Under the pieces are notes generated by a model. It was given only the letters and a program-made list of their open reading frames with translations. It did no database searches and was not told where the DNA came from. The translations under genes and the position numbers were made by a program. Source: Campylobacter concisus (GTDB taxonomy: Bacteria; Campylobacterota; Campylobacteria; Campylobacterales; Campylobacteraceae). From it: 64,000 nt of DNA. The stretch is from contig NZ_CP060707.1 in the NCBI RefSeq assembly GCF_003048675.2, positions 1,798,001-1,862,000 of the forward strand, in the 5' to 3' direction. Shown in pieces: positions 46,351 through 54,826 of this stretch (the stretch's first letter is position 1; every line of letters begins with the position of its first letter).

Positions 46351-48468
46351 CTAAAACTTATAGTTAAAGCTGAGATTAAAGGTGCGTGGATCGCCATAAA
46401 CCATCTTGTTTGCACCGATGCCCTCGTAGTATTTTTTATTAAAGAGATTGTCGATATTTAGCTGCACATCAAAGTTTTTAGCAAATTTATATCCAAACAT
46501 CAAATTTGCCAAGGTGTAGCCCTTTTGCGTGATCTCACCTGCGCCTTTGCCAGTGTAAATTTTGCTCTTATACATAGCTCCAGCCCCTACTCTAAAGTCC
46601 CTAAATTCATACTTTGCAAATAAATTTGCCGTGCTTCTTGATGAGTCGGTGGCGTATTTTTCACCATTAGCATCTTTTGCGTTAAAGTGCGTTGCACCAA
46701 AGCTTAGGCTTAAGTTTTTAGTGATCTCGCCGTTTAGATCTAGCTCGACGCCCTTGCTTGTCACGCCTTTGCCAGATTCATATATTTTGGCATTTGTCGC
46801 TGGATTTATCTTGCCAGTATCTACGCCAAGCTTGTCTTGCACGATCTTAAAGACGCCAAGACTTGCTTGAAGCGCCCCGTCAAGATACTCGCCTTTGATG
46901 CCCACCTCATAGTCCTTGCCTTGGATCGGATCAAGATACTTGTCGTTTGCGTCCTTTACGTTTTGAGGTTTAAATATGCTCGTGTAGCTAGCATATAGAG
47001 TGTGATTTGCTCCGATGTCGTAGGTGATGCCAAGATATGGCGTGATCTCATTTGTGAAATTTCTATTGTCTTTGCCGCCTTCGATCTCGTATTTGTAGTA
47101 GCTCACCCTAGCACCTAGCAAAAATTTAAGCTCATCGGTGATTGATAGTTTATTTGCCGCGTAAAATGCCTTTTGTATCGTTTTATCTTTGTTGTTTTGA
47201 TCTTCGTAAGGGAATTTTGGATCATCAAGGTATAAATTTTTAAAATCAATCCTGCTTCTAGCCGTATAAGCAAGCCCTGCTGGTGTAGTCCTTTGCAGCC
47301 AGTAGCTACTTACCTTATCGCTACTTTTTTTATAGTTGTTATACATCGCGCCAAAGACAAACTCATGGGATAAATTTGCTATCTCGTAAGGGATATTTGC
47401 GTATGCATCGACGTTGTGGATGTTCTCCTCTCTTTTGTTTGCATAAGCGCTAAGACCACTCATATTGCCGGTGCCATCTAAATTTACCGCTCCACCGTAG
47501 TAGAGTAAATTTGAGTCAGTGTTTGCCCGCCTAAATGAGTAGCTTAAATTTAAGCTCGCTTCATTTTCAAAGTAGTGCTTAAAATCAGCGTAGAAATCAA
47601 GCGTTTTTATATCCCACCTAGTCCAAGGCTGAGAGAAAATTTCATTTTTACTAAAATTTGTCCTAGAGCCATCTGTGTAAAAAGCTGGCATACCGCCCCA
47701 TCTAACGCCACGTCGTCTTAGCTCTTGATAAAACGCACCAAGGCTAAGCCATGAGTTATCGCCTATGTCGCTATCGACTACGCCGTAAATCGCGCTATTT
47801 TTGCGGTTGTAATAATCCATATAAGAGTGCGACTTCTCATGCATAAAAGATAGCCTTGCTCTAACTCTCCCGCTCTCATTTACTGGCGTTTGCACATCGC
47901 CATTTACACCGTATCTATCGTATGAGCCAGCACTTATGCCAAAATTTCCTTTTAGCTCCTTTGAGTCTGCTCTTTTTCTTATGAAATTTAAGCTTGCAGC
48001 TGGGTTGCCAGCGCCTGCAAGTAGGCCATTTGCCCCTTTTACCACCTCAACTCTTTCATAAGGCAGCAAGCTCATATCATTTGCGCCAAGGCTAAAGCCG
48101 CCAAAGCTAGGCATCGAATCAAGCAAGTAATAATCTATCTTAAAGCCACGAGCCGTCGGATATACGCGCTCATCCCATTTGTTTAGCGTGACACCTGGGA
48201 TATTTCTAAGAAGCACTTGATAGTCTTTGATGCCTTGATCTTTTAGCCTGGCCTCTGTTAGCACAGTTAGCGACTGGGGCGTTTGGCGAGAGGTTAAATT
48301 TAACCTAGTTGTGCTCTTTACAAGCTCTTTTGCAAAGTAGTTTGCATCGTCTCTTCGCTCACTCTCCACGACGACATCGACCTCTTCTAAAACCTTGTCA
48401 TTTTCACTAGCATAAATTTGAGGCAACGCCAAATTTAAAGCAACTAAGCTAAGTAAAATTTTTTTCAT
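46351..48468 (-). CDS. TonB-dependent siderophore receptor
   Basis: A 705-residue outer-membrane receptor with a Sec signal peptide ending PQIYASEND. The plug domain is seen as RQTPQSLTVLTEARLKDQ and GVTLNKWDERVYPTARGF, typical of the siderophore (FhuE/FoxA-like) class. The C-terminal barrel has the usual alternating strands and ends FNLSFNYKF with terminal phenylalanine. The substrate, probably a ferric siderophore, is not known. AGGAG precedes the ATG. The gene overlaps its upstream PepSY partner by 20 bases, so the two are co-transcribed. Confidence 0.92.
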   Translation of the reverse strand: MKKILLSLVALNLALPQIYASENDKVLEEVDVVVESERRDDANYFAKELVKSTTRLNLTSRQTPQSLTVLTEARLKDQGIKDYQVLLRNIPGVTLNKWDERVYPTARGFKIDYYLLDSMPSFGGFSLGANDMSLLPYERVEVVKGANGLLAGAGNPAASLNFIRKRADSKELKGNFGISAGSYDRYGVNGDVQTPVNESGRVRARLSFMHEKSHSYMDYYNRKNSAIYGVVDSDIGDNSWLSLGAFYQELRRRGVRWGGMPAFYTDGSRTNFSKNEIFSQPWTRWDIKTLDFYADFKHYFENEASLNLSYSFRRANTDSNLLYYGGAVNLDGTGNMSGLSAYANKREENIHNVDAYANIPYEIANLSHEFVFGAMYNNYKKSSDKVSSYWLQRTTPAGLAYTARSRIDFKNLYLDDPKFPYEDQNNKDKTIQKAFYAANKLSITDELKFLLGARVSYYKYEIEGGKDNRNFTNEITPYLGITYDIGANHTLYASYTSIFKPQNVKDANDKYLDPIQGKDYEVGIKGEYLDGALQASLGVFKIVQDKLGVDTGKINPATNAKIYESGKGVTSKGVELDLNGEITKNLSLSFGATHFNAKDANGEKYATDSSRSTANLFAKYEFRDFRVGAGAMYKSKIYTGKGAGEITQKGYTLANLMFGYKFAKNFDVQLNIDNLFNKKYYEGIGANKMVYGDPRTFNLSFNYKF

Positions 48469-49558
48469 TTTTTCTCCTATTAAATTTTCTAAACCACAGA
48501 TAAAGCCCTGAGATGCTCAAAACTAACGGCGAGATACCCACTATAAACCAGATAAATTTTGTAGTTTGGTTGTAGTTTCCAAAGTGCGATCTTCTAAAGG
48601 TCGAGAGGATTTTCTCACTTAAATTTGCATTTTTTATGTCTAGGACACTAACTAGCTTGCCGCTTTCTTTGTCGTAGGTGATAACGCTTGAGTATTCGTT
48701 ATGCAAAAAGCTTTGCCATATCACATAGCCAAAGATGCGGATGTTTGCCCCTTGCATGAAAGGCAACGAGATGAAGTGTGGCTCAAAGCCTTTTATGTCC
48801 TTTTTCGATCTAGCGACCAGCTCATCAAGGGATAAACTTTTGTTGTAAATTTTTGCGTCTATTACAAAGTCATTTTTAAACTCTGGCGTGCGTGCCATCC
48901 TAAATTCCCACCAAGCGCCGCTTATGCAAATGAGCAGTAAAACTGGCGTGCAAAAAATTCCTATTATCTTGTGGATGTCGTTCATGAAAACATTTAGCCC
49001 ATTTACGCGCAGTCTAAGCAGAGTTAGCCAAAATTTACGGTAGATCACAAAGCCGCTAATGCAGATAAAAAATGTAAAAATAGCTGTTAAAAAGAGGATA
49101 ATGTTTCCACTTTTTTCAAGAAGCAACTCCTCATGGATATGCGCCAAAACCCCGAAAAATCCCTCATCGTGCGCAAGTGGCTCACTCTTTATCTTGCCGC
49201 TAAAAGCATCAAAATAGATAAATTTCCACTCTTTTTTGCTGTCATTATGCTCGATTAGCCAAATTTTGTCACACTTTTTAGGGTTTGCATCGATATTTAT
49301 GCCAACCATCTCGTAGCCGCTAAGCTCGCTTGTGATGATATCTCTTAGCTCATCAAAGCTAATCCTTTTGCTTAAATTTTCTTTGTTTAAATTTACATTT
49401 ACGATATTTGGGATAAAAAGGCTGTTTAGTTCGTCTTTATAAACGAGGATCGCACCGCTAAAGCAAACTACAACAAGTGGGATAAAAAAGAGAAGCGACA
49501 AATATGCATGCACCTTGTAAAAAAGCTTTAAATTTAAAAATTTCACCCTTTTAGCCAC
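48449..49558 (-). CDS. PepSY-associated membrane protein, partner of the TonB receptor
   Basis: A 369-residue inner-membrane protein with the PepSY_TM layout: a first helix (LSLLFFIPLVVVCFSGAILVYKDEL), a periplasmic domain, two central helices, a second periplasmic domain and a last helix before SLSGLYLWFRK. Such proteins are encoded with TonB-dependent siderophore receptors and some (FoxB-, FpvG-like) reduce ferric siderophores in the periplasm. The reading frame starts at a GTG at 49558; a second GTG at 49546 is possible. It heads the two-gene unit. Confidence 0.8.
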   Translation of the reverse strand: MAKRVKFLNLKLFYKVHAYLSLLFFIPLVVVCFSGAILVYKDELNSLFIPNIVNVNLNKENLSKRISFDELRDIITSELSGYEMVGINIDANPKKCDKIWLIEHNDSKKEWKFIYFDAFSGKIKSEPLAHDEGFFGVLAHIHEELLLEKSGNIILFLTAIFTFFICISGFVIYRKFWLTLLRLRVNGLNVFMNDIHKIIGIFCTPVLLLICISGAWWEFRMARTPEFKNDFVIDAKIYNKSLSLDELVARSKKDIKGFEPHFISLPFMQGANIRIFGYVIWQSFLHNEYSSVITYDKESGKLVSVLDIKNANLSEKILSTFRRSHFGNYNQTTKFIWFIVGISPLVLSISGLYLWFRKFNRRKNEKNFT

Positions 49559-49621
49559 CTTTTAAAATTTAATCTTGATAACAACTCGCAATTTTACAAG
49601 GTTTTTGCTTTTATAATTTTT

Positions 49622-49642
49622 AAAACCATTATCAAAATATAA
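49622..49642 (-). promoter_or_regulatory. Candidate Fur-type operator
   Basis: On the minus strand TTTTGATAATGGTTTTAAAA matches the left half of the Fur consensus (GATAATG) but only part of the right half. It lies about 70 bases upstream of an iron-uptake gene pair, where a Fur box is expected. Weak call. Confidence 0.3.
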
Positions 49643-49704
49643 TTTTAAAAAGAAAGTGACGTTTGTGAAATTTGAGTTTAGAAAGGTAAAAATTTGATTT
49701 AAAA

Positions 49705-49810
49705 AAGAGAGACAACTCCTCTTTGTGTAAGCGGAAAAGCCAGAAAAGGGGGAAGCAAAGTCTTAACCGCTACAAAAAGGAGGGTCCGTTTAGGACGATG
49801 AAATGTTATT
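49705..49810. repeat. Hairpin element, copy 1
   Basis: A 16-bp stem with three single-base bulges at 49716-49782: left arm CTCCTCTTTGTGTAAGCGG, right arm CCGCTACAAAAAGGAG. It is followed by a small GTCC/GGAC hairpin. A related element lies at 50635-50712, sharing GAGAGA, the CCTTTG-type left arm and TACAAAAAGGAGG on the right. Confidence 0.6.
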
Positions 49811-50022
49811 ATTTAAATATAAATTTTAATGAAATTTTTAGTTAATAAAAAAGAAATTCTGCGTAATACTAAATTAAATCACGATATTTAGGCATTTACT
49901 AGAAAAATTTATCTTTTAAAAAGGTAAAAATGTATGCTTTGCATAAAAAGAAAAAAATTAACATTTTAAATTTTTATTTTTTTATTGCGCCTAAACGTGT
50001 TTTATTCAAAAAGTTCTATCAA

Positions 50023-50139
50023 ATTTTTACTTTCATGAACGAGTAATTTCGGCTTTAGAAAATTTGAGCTAAGCGATAAGCGAAGCCAAATTTTTAGTAG
50101 TCAATTCTTGCGAGTGAATGAAAGTTTAAGAAATTTTGC
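50023..50139. repeat. ~105-bp imperfect palindromic repeat, copy C
   Basis: Closely matches copies A and B, 7.5 kb away, including TTTCATGAACGAGTAATTTC, GAGCTAAGCGATAAGCGAAG and TAGTAGTCAATTCTTGCGAG, with a few inserted bases. Confidence 0.8.
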
Positions 50140-50216
50140 AAAGATAGCTTTGTCAAGTCTGATAAGCGCGAGACAAATTTTAAAATTTGCAAAAAATCTT
50201 TATAAATTTATAAATT

Positions 50217-50624
50217 TTAATTCTTAGGCACAAGCTCTAAGACGTTGCAAGCTCGTTTGCTGCCCATTTTGCAAGCTTTATCAAGGGCATTTGCAGATAG
50301 ATCAAAGCTCTGCTCTACGCCGTTTCCTTGCAGATATTTTGTAGCTAGCTCGTAGCAAGCTTCGCTGCTGCCATTTTCGCAAAGCGACTTAAATATCTCA
50401 TAAGATCTAACCATATCTTTCTCCACGCCAAGACCTCGGCCTAGCATGTCAGCATATAAAAAGCAAGAGGTTTTGTCTTTGTTCTCGCACTCGCTTGAAA
50501 GCTTTTTAGTAAAGCTCTCGCAAGCTTTTACGTCACTTTTGTTGATGCAGTTTTGCATATTTTCATCCCAGTTTGCACTTAGAGATAAAACGGCAAAGGC
50601 TAAAAATAAAATGGATTTTTTCAT
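50217..50624 (-). CDS. Sel1-repeat, cysteine-rich secreted protein
   Basis: A 135-residue protein with a signal peptide ending SLSANWDEN. The mature part is two or so Sel1-like helical repeats (CFLYADMLGRGLGVEKD and CYELATKYLQGNGVEQS) with cysteine pairs spaced as in Helicobacter/Campylobacter Hcp-type proteins, where each pair forms a disulfide. The function of such proteins is unclear. The frame is open upstream to 50699, but that extension has no start with a ribosome site; ATG at 50624 has AAGGAA. It lies downstream of the nos genes on the same strand with a 133-bp gap. Confidence 0.82.
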   Translation of the reverse strand: MKKSILFLAFAVLSLSANWDENMQNCINKSDVKACESFTKKLSSECENKDKTSCFLYADMLGRGLGVEKDMVRSYEIFKSLCENGSSEACYELATKYLQGNGVEQSFDLSANALDKACKMGSKRACNVLELVPKN

Positions 50625-50634
50625 AAATTTCCTT

Positions 50635-50712
50635 GAGAGAGATAAACCCCCTTTGGGGGAAAGGGGGTCATTACAAAAAGGAGGTTTCTTGTTGGACAAG
50701 TGGAATAATACA
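50635..50712. repeat. Hairpin element, copy 2
   Basis: GAGAGATAAACCCCCTTTG, then alternative pairings among CCCCC, GGGGG, AAAGGGGG, and TACAAAAAGGAGGTTT. Shares its two ends with the element at 49705-49810. Located between nosY and the Sel1 gene. Confidence 0.55.
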
Positions 50713-50757
50713 AGCCTCGTCTAAATTTAAAGCCAACTCTTATTTAACAAAAAACAA

Positions 50758-51585
50758 TCAAACAAGATCTCTCTTGCTAAAGCCCAAATAGCCGCAAACT
50801 AGCAAGATCGCGCCAAGCACCAAAGGATAGATGATAGCATAAGCTACGAAAGTCGCTTTTGAAAATGTGCCTAAGATAAAGTAAGACGCAGTGCCGATGA
50901 CTGCTAAATTTGGATCAAAAAGGCTAAGCGCTGCTATCCTAAAAAGCTCGATCGGATTTAACATCGCGATAGAGTAGATGATGTACTCATCGACTGAGCT
51001 TCGCATAAGCAGCCCGATGAGCGCTAGGTCGATAAAAGCCAGCATGATAAGCCAGAGCAAAAACGCCACGCCTTGTCCTGTTTCTTGGTTTTTGATAAGG
51101 CTTGAGATGAAAAAGCCAAGCGACAAAAATACGATACTTAGGCTAAAAAGTAGGCCAAAGTAAAGCACCAGCACGCCCCAAGGTATCGACACGCCCTTTA
51201 TAAAGCCAACCACCACGCAAAGCAAAAGCGAGAACAAAAGCGGCACAAAAACGACAAACGTCCGCCCAAGCGCCTTGCCAAAGTAGTACTCTTTAAGGCT
51301 TAGCGGGAAGCTTAGCACGTACTCAAGCAGGTTTGTGTCCCTGTCTTGATTTATGCTTCTAACGGTTGAAATTAGGATAAATATCGGCACGATGATGACG
51401 CAAATTTGTATAAACAAAAGTAGCGCCCTTGTTAGCCCAGAAAAGCCTAGCACGCGTGAGTCGGTCACTCCGCTAAATAAAAATCCTATCATCAAAGCAG
51501 AAAAAAGAAGCGCATAGATCGCAAACCACCTCGAGCGAAACGACTCTTTGACGTCTAGTTTTGCTATTAAAAAAAGGTTATTCAC
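50758..51585 (-). CDS. nosY: NosY, ABC transporter permease of the nos cluster
   Basis: A 275-residue membrane protein with six hydrophobic helices, ABC-2 type. It contains the NosY features SVRSINQDRDTNLLEYVLSFP and SLKEYYFGKALGRT in the first cytoplasmic loop. With NosF and NosD it forms the machinery that supplies sulfur for the copper-sulfide centre of NosZ. It starts at GTG with AAGGAG ahead, overlapping nosF by 8 bases. In the reference epsilonproteobacterial order a nosL gene follows; here it does not. Confidence 0.88.
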   Translation of the reverse strand: MNNLFLIAKLDVKESFRSRWFAIYALLFSALMIGFLFSGVTDSRVLGFSGLTRALLLFIQICVIIVPIFILISTVRSINQDRDTNLLEYVLSFPLSLKEYYFGKALGRTFVVFVPLLFSLLLCVVVGFIKGVSIPWGVLVLYFGLLFSLSIVFLSLGFFISSLIKNQETGQGVAFLLWLIMLAFIDLALIGLLMRSSVDEYIIYSIAMLNPIELFRIAALSLFDPNLAVIGTASYFILGTFSKATFVAYAIIYPLVLGAILLVCGYLGFSKRDLV

Positions 51586-52231
51586 TCTTGCTCCTTAAAT
51601 TTTCTTCTTTGATGATCTTGCCAAGGTCCATATAGACGCATCTATCAAGCAAATGAGCGATCTCGTCTATGCGGTGCGAGATGAAAACTAGCGTCTTATT
51701 TTGCGTGAAATTATCGAGCAAATTTTTAAAAGACTCCCTTGCTTTTACATCTAAATTTGCCGTTGGTTCGTCAAACATCAAGATTTCACTATCTTTGGCA
51801 AATGCGATGGCTATTAACATCTTTTGCTTCATACCGCCAGAGAGCTTATAAAAGGACTTGTTTAAATTTGCATGCAGGTCAAGCTCTAAAAGCTTGCTAA
51901 ATTTCTCAATATCTTCAAATTTGACATTTGAGCTTTTGCAGACAAACTCGCAAAGCTCACGTAGGCTAAATTTAAGTGGTGGCGGGGTTTGCGGCACAAA
52001 TGAGATAAACTTTAGCGCCTCTTTTCTATCTTTTAGAGTATTTACGCCATTTATCGCGACGCTTCCGCTATTTGGCACGAACTCGCCCAAGATGATACGC
52101 ATGAGCGAGCTTTTACCAGCTCCATTTTGCCCAAGTATCGCTATCTTTTCGCCAGCTTTTACATTTAGACTGACGCTATCAAGTATCTTTTGCGAGCCAA
52201 AAATTTTCGTTACTTCTTTTATATCTATCAA
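51578..52231 (-). CDS. nosF: NosF, ABC transporter ATPase of the nos cluster
   Basis: A 217-residue ATP-binding subunit: Walker A GQNGAGKSS near residue 35, signature LSGGMKQK near 128, Walker B EILMFDEPT, and the switch histidine in FISHRIDE. It is shorter than typical NosF by about 80 residues and lacks a C-terminal extension. It starts with TTG, with AAGGAA upstream. Works with NosY to energise maturation of nitrous oxide reductase. Confidence 0.92.
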   Translation of the reverse strand: MIDIKEVTKIFGSQKILDSVSLNVKAGEKIAILGQNGAGKSSLMRIILGEFVPNSGSVAINGVNTLKDRKEALKFISFVPQTPPPLKFSLRELCEFVCKSSNVKFEDIEKFSKLLELDLHANLNKSFYKLSGGMKQKMLIAIAFAKDSEILMFDEPTANLDVKARESFKNLLDNFTQNKTLVFISHRIDEIAHLLDRCVYMDLGKIIKEENLRSKSE

Positions 52232-52240
52232 AAAATTTCC

Positions 52241-53140
52241 TTATATGAGTTTCTTAAAGCCGTTGTCAAATTTAAGTGCATCTTGGTGGCAAACGTCGAT
52301 ACACCTGCCACAAAGCGTGCAGTCAGCGCCTGCTATCCTAAAGAGCTTTTTACCATCATCAGTTTTTGCGCCCTTTTTTGTCATAAAAAGCACGTGTGGC
52401 ACTAGGCAAACATCAGTGCAAACCAAGCAATGATCGCACTTTTCTTTATCCCAGCTGACCTTTATCGCATTTGGCTTTGCTAGTAGAGAATAGGTCGCTC
52501 CAACAGGGCAGACATATCTGCACCAAGCCCTGCGTGAGAAGAAAATCTCAACCACAAGCATAGCTACAACAAGCCAGATAGCGTGAAAGTAGCCATAGAT
52601 GATAAATCTTGAAAATATCCCAACGACGTTAAAAATTTCAAAGACAAGACTTGAGCTAGCAAAGCTAAGAGCCAAAAACAAAATGGTAAAAGCGTATCGC
52701 CACTTTGTGTCAAAAACTCGCGGTTTTACTATCTTTTTGGCGCGTAAATTTTCGTGAATTTTTTCAGCTATCTCGCTTATAAGTGAATACGGGCAAACCC
52801 ACGAGCAAAAGCCCCTGCCACCAAAAATGATGTAAAAGGCTAGGATACTAAGCGAGCCGATTAGTAAATTTACATGAATTTCATGCGTTGCCAAAAAGAC
52901 TTGCAAGCTCATAAAGACGTCTGCTAAGTGAAAGCCAAGTATCCTTGAGGCGCTAATGTCGCCCTCTAAAATTTGCACATCGACCCTATAAGAGAGCACA
53001 AATAAAAGATGAACTAGCACGATGGTAAAAATACGCCAAAAACGTATGCTTGGGCGCTTTTTGCCATCTTTTGTAGTCGTTATTAGCGTGCTTAGAAAGC
53101 TTACGTTTCTAACCGTCGCTCGAACGTTATATTTATCCAT
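52241..53140 (-). CDS. nosH: NosH, NapH-like polyferredoxin membrane protein
   Basis: A 299-residue membrane ferredoxin. It has about four membrane helices, the cytoplasmic motifs CSWVCP and CRYVCPVG between helices, and two C-terminal [4Fe-4S] groups (CDHCLVCTDVC and CTLCGRCIDVC). This is the NapH/NosH design, which takes electrons from menaquinol and delivers them to the periplasmic side through NosG. It lies between cytochrome gene nosC2 and nosF. Confidence 0.9.
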   Translation of the reverse strand: MDKYNVRATVRNVSFLSTLITTTKDGKKRPSIRFWRIFTIVLVHLLFVLSYRVDVQILEGDISASRILGFHLADVFMSLQVFLATHEIHVNLLIGSLSILAFYIIFGGRGFCSWVCPYSLISEIAEKIHENLRAKKIVKPRVFDTKWRYAFTILFLALSFASSSLVFEIFNVVGIFSRFIIYGYFHAIWLVVAMLVVEIFFSRRAWCRYVCPVGATYSLLAKPNAIKVSWDKEKCDHCLVCTDVCLVPHVLFMTKKGAKTDDGKKLFRIAGADCTLCGRCIDVCHQDALKFDNGFKKLI

Positions 53141-53142
53141 TT

Positions 53143-53604
53143 TTACTTTTTAAATTTAGAAATTTCATCAGCAAGGCTGTTTAGATCGCTGTCGCTAACG
53201 TTTGTAAGCAGTCCCTTCATAAGCGTGTTTTGCACCTTGCCAGCCTTGTAATCAGCTAGTTTTTTAAGCAGATCTTCTTTGCTTAGATGGGTGATATCAG
53301 GCGCTACGACACCCTTGCCATTTGCGCCGTGACATGGTGCGCAAGAGGTTAGGTATTGCCTGCTAACGCCTTCATTTTGCGTCTTAGCCACGCTTAGGCT
53401 TAGCTCTTTTACCTTTTTTAGCTCATCTTCGCTGGCAAATTCCTCGCTAGACTTTGACTGCTCTTTTGAGATATTTTGCTCCACTTTTGGCTGAACGCTA
53501 GCTTCTACTTTCTCCTTTTTAGGCGGAGTTTGGCTTAGCATAAACACCATGATGCCACATATTAGCACCGCTAAAATGATCGTTATGATTTTTCCGATTT
53601 TCAT
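53143..53604 (-). CDS. nosC2: NosC2, periplasmic mono-haem cytochrome c
   Basis: A 153-residue cytochrome with an N-terminal membrane helix or uncleaved signal (residues 5-25), a lysine/glutamate-rich linker, and the haem site CAPCHGANG with a Met ligand candidate in NTLMKGLL. It is the second of the tandem c-type cytochromes in the Wolinella-type nos cluster, which carry electrons to NosZ. Its ATG overlaps the nosC1 stop as ATGA. Confidence 0.87.
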   Translation of the reverse strand: MKIGKIITIILAVLICGIMVFMLSQTPPKKEKVEASVQPKVEQNISKEQSKSSEEFASEDELKKVKELSLSVAKTQNEGVSRQYLTSCAPCHGANGKGVVAPDITHLSKEDLLKKLADYKAGKVQNTLMKGLLTNVSDSDLNSLADEISKFKK

Positions 53605-54152
53605 TGTTTGCTCCTAAACTGCGCATTAAAATCGCTTATCTCTTTGGCTAATTTTCTAATCTCACTCTCATCCATCTTTTTAACAAGATCACGCATCAGC
53701 ACATTTACTTTCTCTTTGTTTTTATAAGCGTTTATCATCTTATAAATTTCATCCTCGCTCTTTGTTAGAAGAGATGGTCCGATGATGCCGTTTGCATAGT
53801 CGTCGTGGCAGGCTGAGCACTTAGTGATGAAGTCCTTGCTAAGTCTGCCCTTTATAAGCCTTAAATTTATACTTTGAAGCGGGCTTTTTACCATGGCAAG
53901 CGCTCCGATCTGGCGGCTTACGTTGTTATCTTCAAGTCCAAATTTAACGCTTTTTTCGCCGTGCATATCGTATTTTATAAATTCATTTTGCTTATTTGCA
54001 CTCTCGTTGTTTTCATTTTTTTCGACCTTTATGCTAGCGCTTGTCGCCACCTTTGCGCCTTGCTCGCTAGCAGCCTCTTGCGCTTTGTCCTCACTCTTTT
54101 CACAGCCGACAAATAGCAACGCAGCAGCTATTAAAGGTATTATTGCTCTCAT
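53601..54152 (-). CDS. nosC1: NosC1, lipoprotein mono-haem cytochrome c
   Basis: A 183-residue cytochrome with a lipobox (LLFVGC), so it is anchored in a membrane on the periplasmic side, then a charged linker and the haem site CSACHDDYANG near residue 122, followed by the methionine in VLMRDLV. It belongs to the same family as NosC2 downstream. Overlaps both neighbours by 4 bases. Confidence 0.87.
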   Translation of the reverse strand: MRAIIPLIAAALLFVGCEKSEDKAQEAASEQGAKVATSASIKVEKNENNESANKQNEFIKYDMHGEKSVKFGLEDNNVSRQIGALAMVKSPLQSINLRLIKGRLSKDFITKCSACHDDYANGIIGPSLLTKSEDEIYKMINAYKNKEKVNVLMRDLVKKMDESEIRKLAKEISDFNAQFRSKQ

Positions 54153-54826
54153 TTTTTCTCCTTGTAAATTTCATCATAGCTCATCTTTGGGGCGATATTT
54201 ATGATCTTTGCTGGGCAGACCTCAGCACAAACGCCACAACCTACGCAGCCATTTTTTATGAGCGGCAAATTTGCCTCGCTCATTGCTATCGCGCTATCGC
54301 CAACTGGGCAAAGCGTGACGCAAAGATCGCAAATTTGACCGATCTTGCCTTTTATCTTATCTTTTAGCGCCTCTTCTCTGTCGTTATAGGCTTTGCGATC
54401 AAGCAGATGCTTAACGCCAGCTTCGCTTAAATTTTCTCTTTTCACGCTCAAACAGGCAGCCGTGTCACTTAAAACTGCAACGCCCATTTTGACATCGCCC
54501 ACGACCTTTGTCGCGTGATCGAGCGCACCGCTAGGACAGGCTAGCACGCATGGGAAAAGGTCGCACAAGTAGCAACCTCGCTCTTTGGCGTCGATGTGAG
54601 CTGAGCCACTTGAGTAGCCATCTTCTATATCAAGTAAGCTTATGCTGTGATATGGGCAGACTTGCACGCACTGACCGCATTTTACGCAAAGATCATCAAA
54701 GTCATCAACAGCACCTGGCGGTCTAAGATAGAGCTTATCGCCACTACTTTTTGGCAAAAACTTGCCTATGGCGTATCCAGCCACCGCTGCGGCTGAGCCA
54801 ATTATCATAAAATTTCTTCTATCCAC
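54149..54826 (-). CDS. nosG: NosG, NapG-like periplasmic ferredoxin
   Basis: A 225-residue Fe-S protein with a Tat-like start (DRRNFMIIGSAAAVAGYAI) and four [4Fe-4S] groups: CVKCGQCVQVC, CYLCDLFPCVLAC, CDLCVTLC and CVGCGVCAEVC. It corresponds to NosG of the Wolinella-type cluster and partners NosH in moving electrons from the quinone pool to the periplasm. Overlaps nosD by 8 bases. Confidence 0.9.
   Translation of the reverse strand: MDRRNFMIIGSAAAVAGYAIGKFLPKSSGDKLYLRPPGAVDDFDDLCVKCGQCVQVCPYHSISLLDIEDGYSSGSAHIDAKERGCYLCDLFPCVLACPSGALDHATKVVGDVKMGVAVLSDTAACLSVKRENLSEAGVKHLLDRKAYNDREEALKDKIKGKIGQICDLCVTLCPVGDSAIAMSEANLPLIKNGCVGCGVCAEVCPAKIINIAPKMSYDEIYKEKK

Larger units (their letters stand above)
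49559..50216. other. 658-bp gene-free region with hairpins and a palindromic repeat
   Basis: Holds the promoter of the PepSY-TonB unit, a hairpin element at 49705-49810, a stretch of A/T-rich sequence, and a copy of the ~105-bp palindromic repeat (50023-50139). No gene is credible. Confidence 0.65.

Noticed and set aside
49705-49810. A c-di-GMP (GEMM-type) riboswitch
   Set aside because: A few words such as AAGCAAAG recall it, but the two-helix core and the tetraloop-receptor are not present, and it does not precede a gene in a suitable way.
50625-50699. Longer N-terminus for the Sel1 protein
   Set aside because: It would start at TTG inside a hairpin element and place 25 residues ahead of a good signal peptide.
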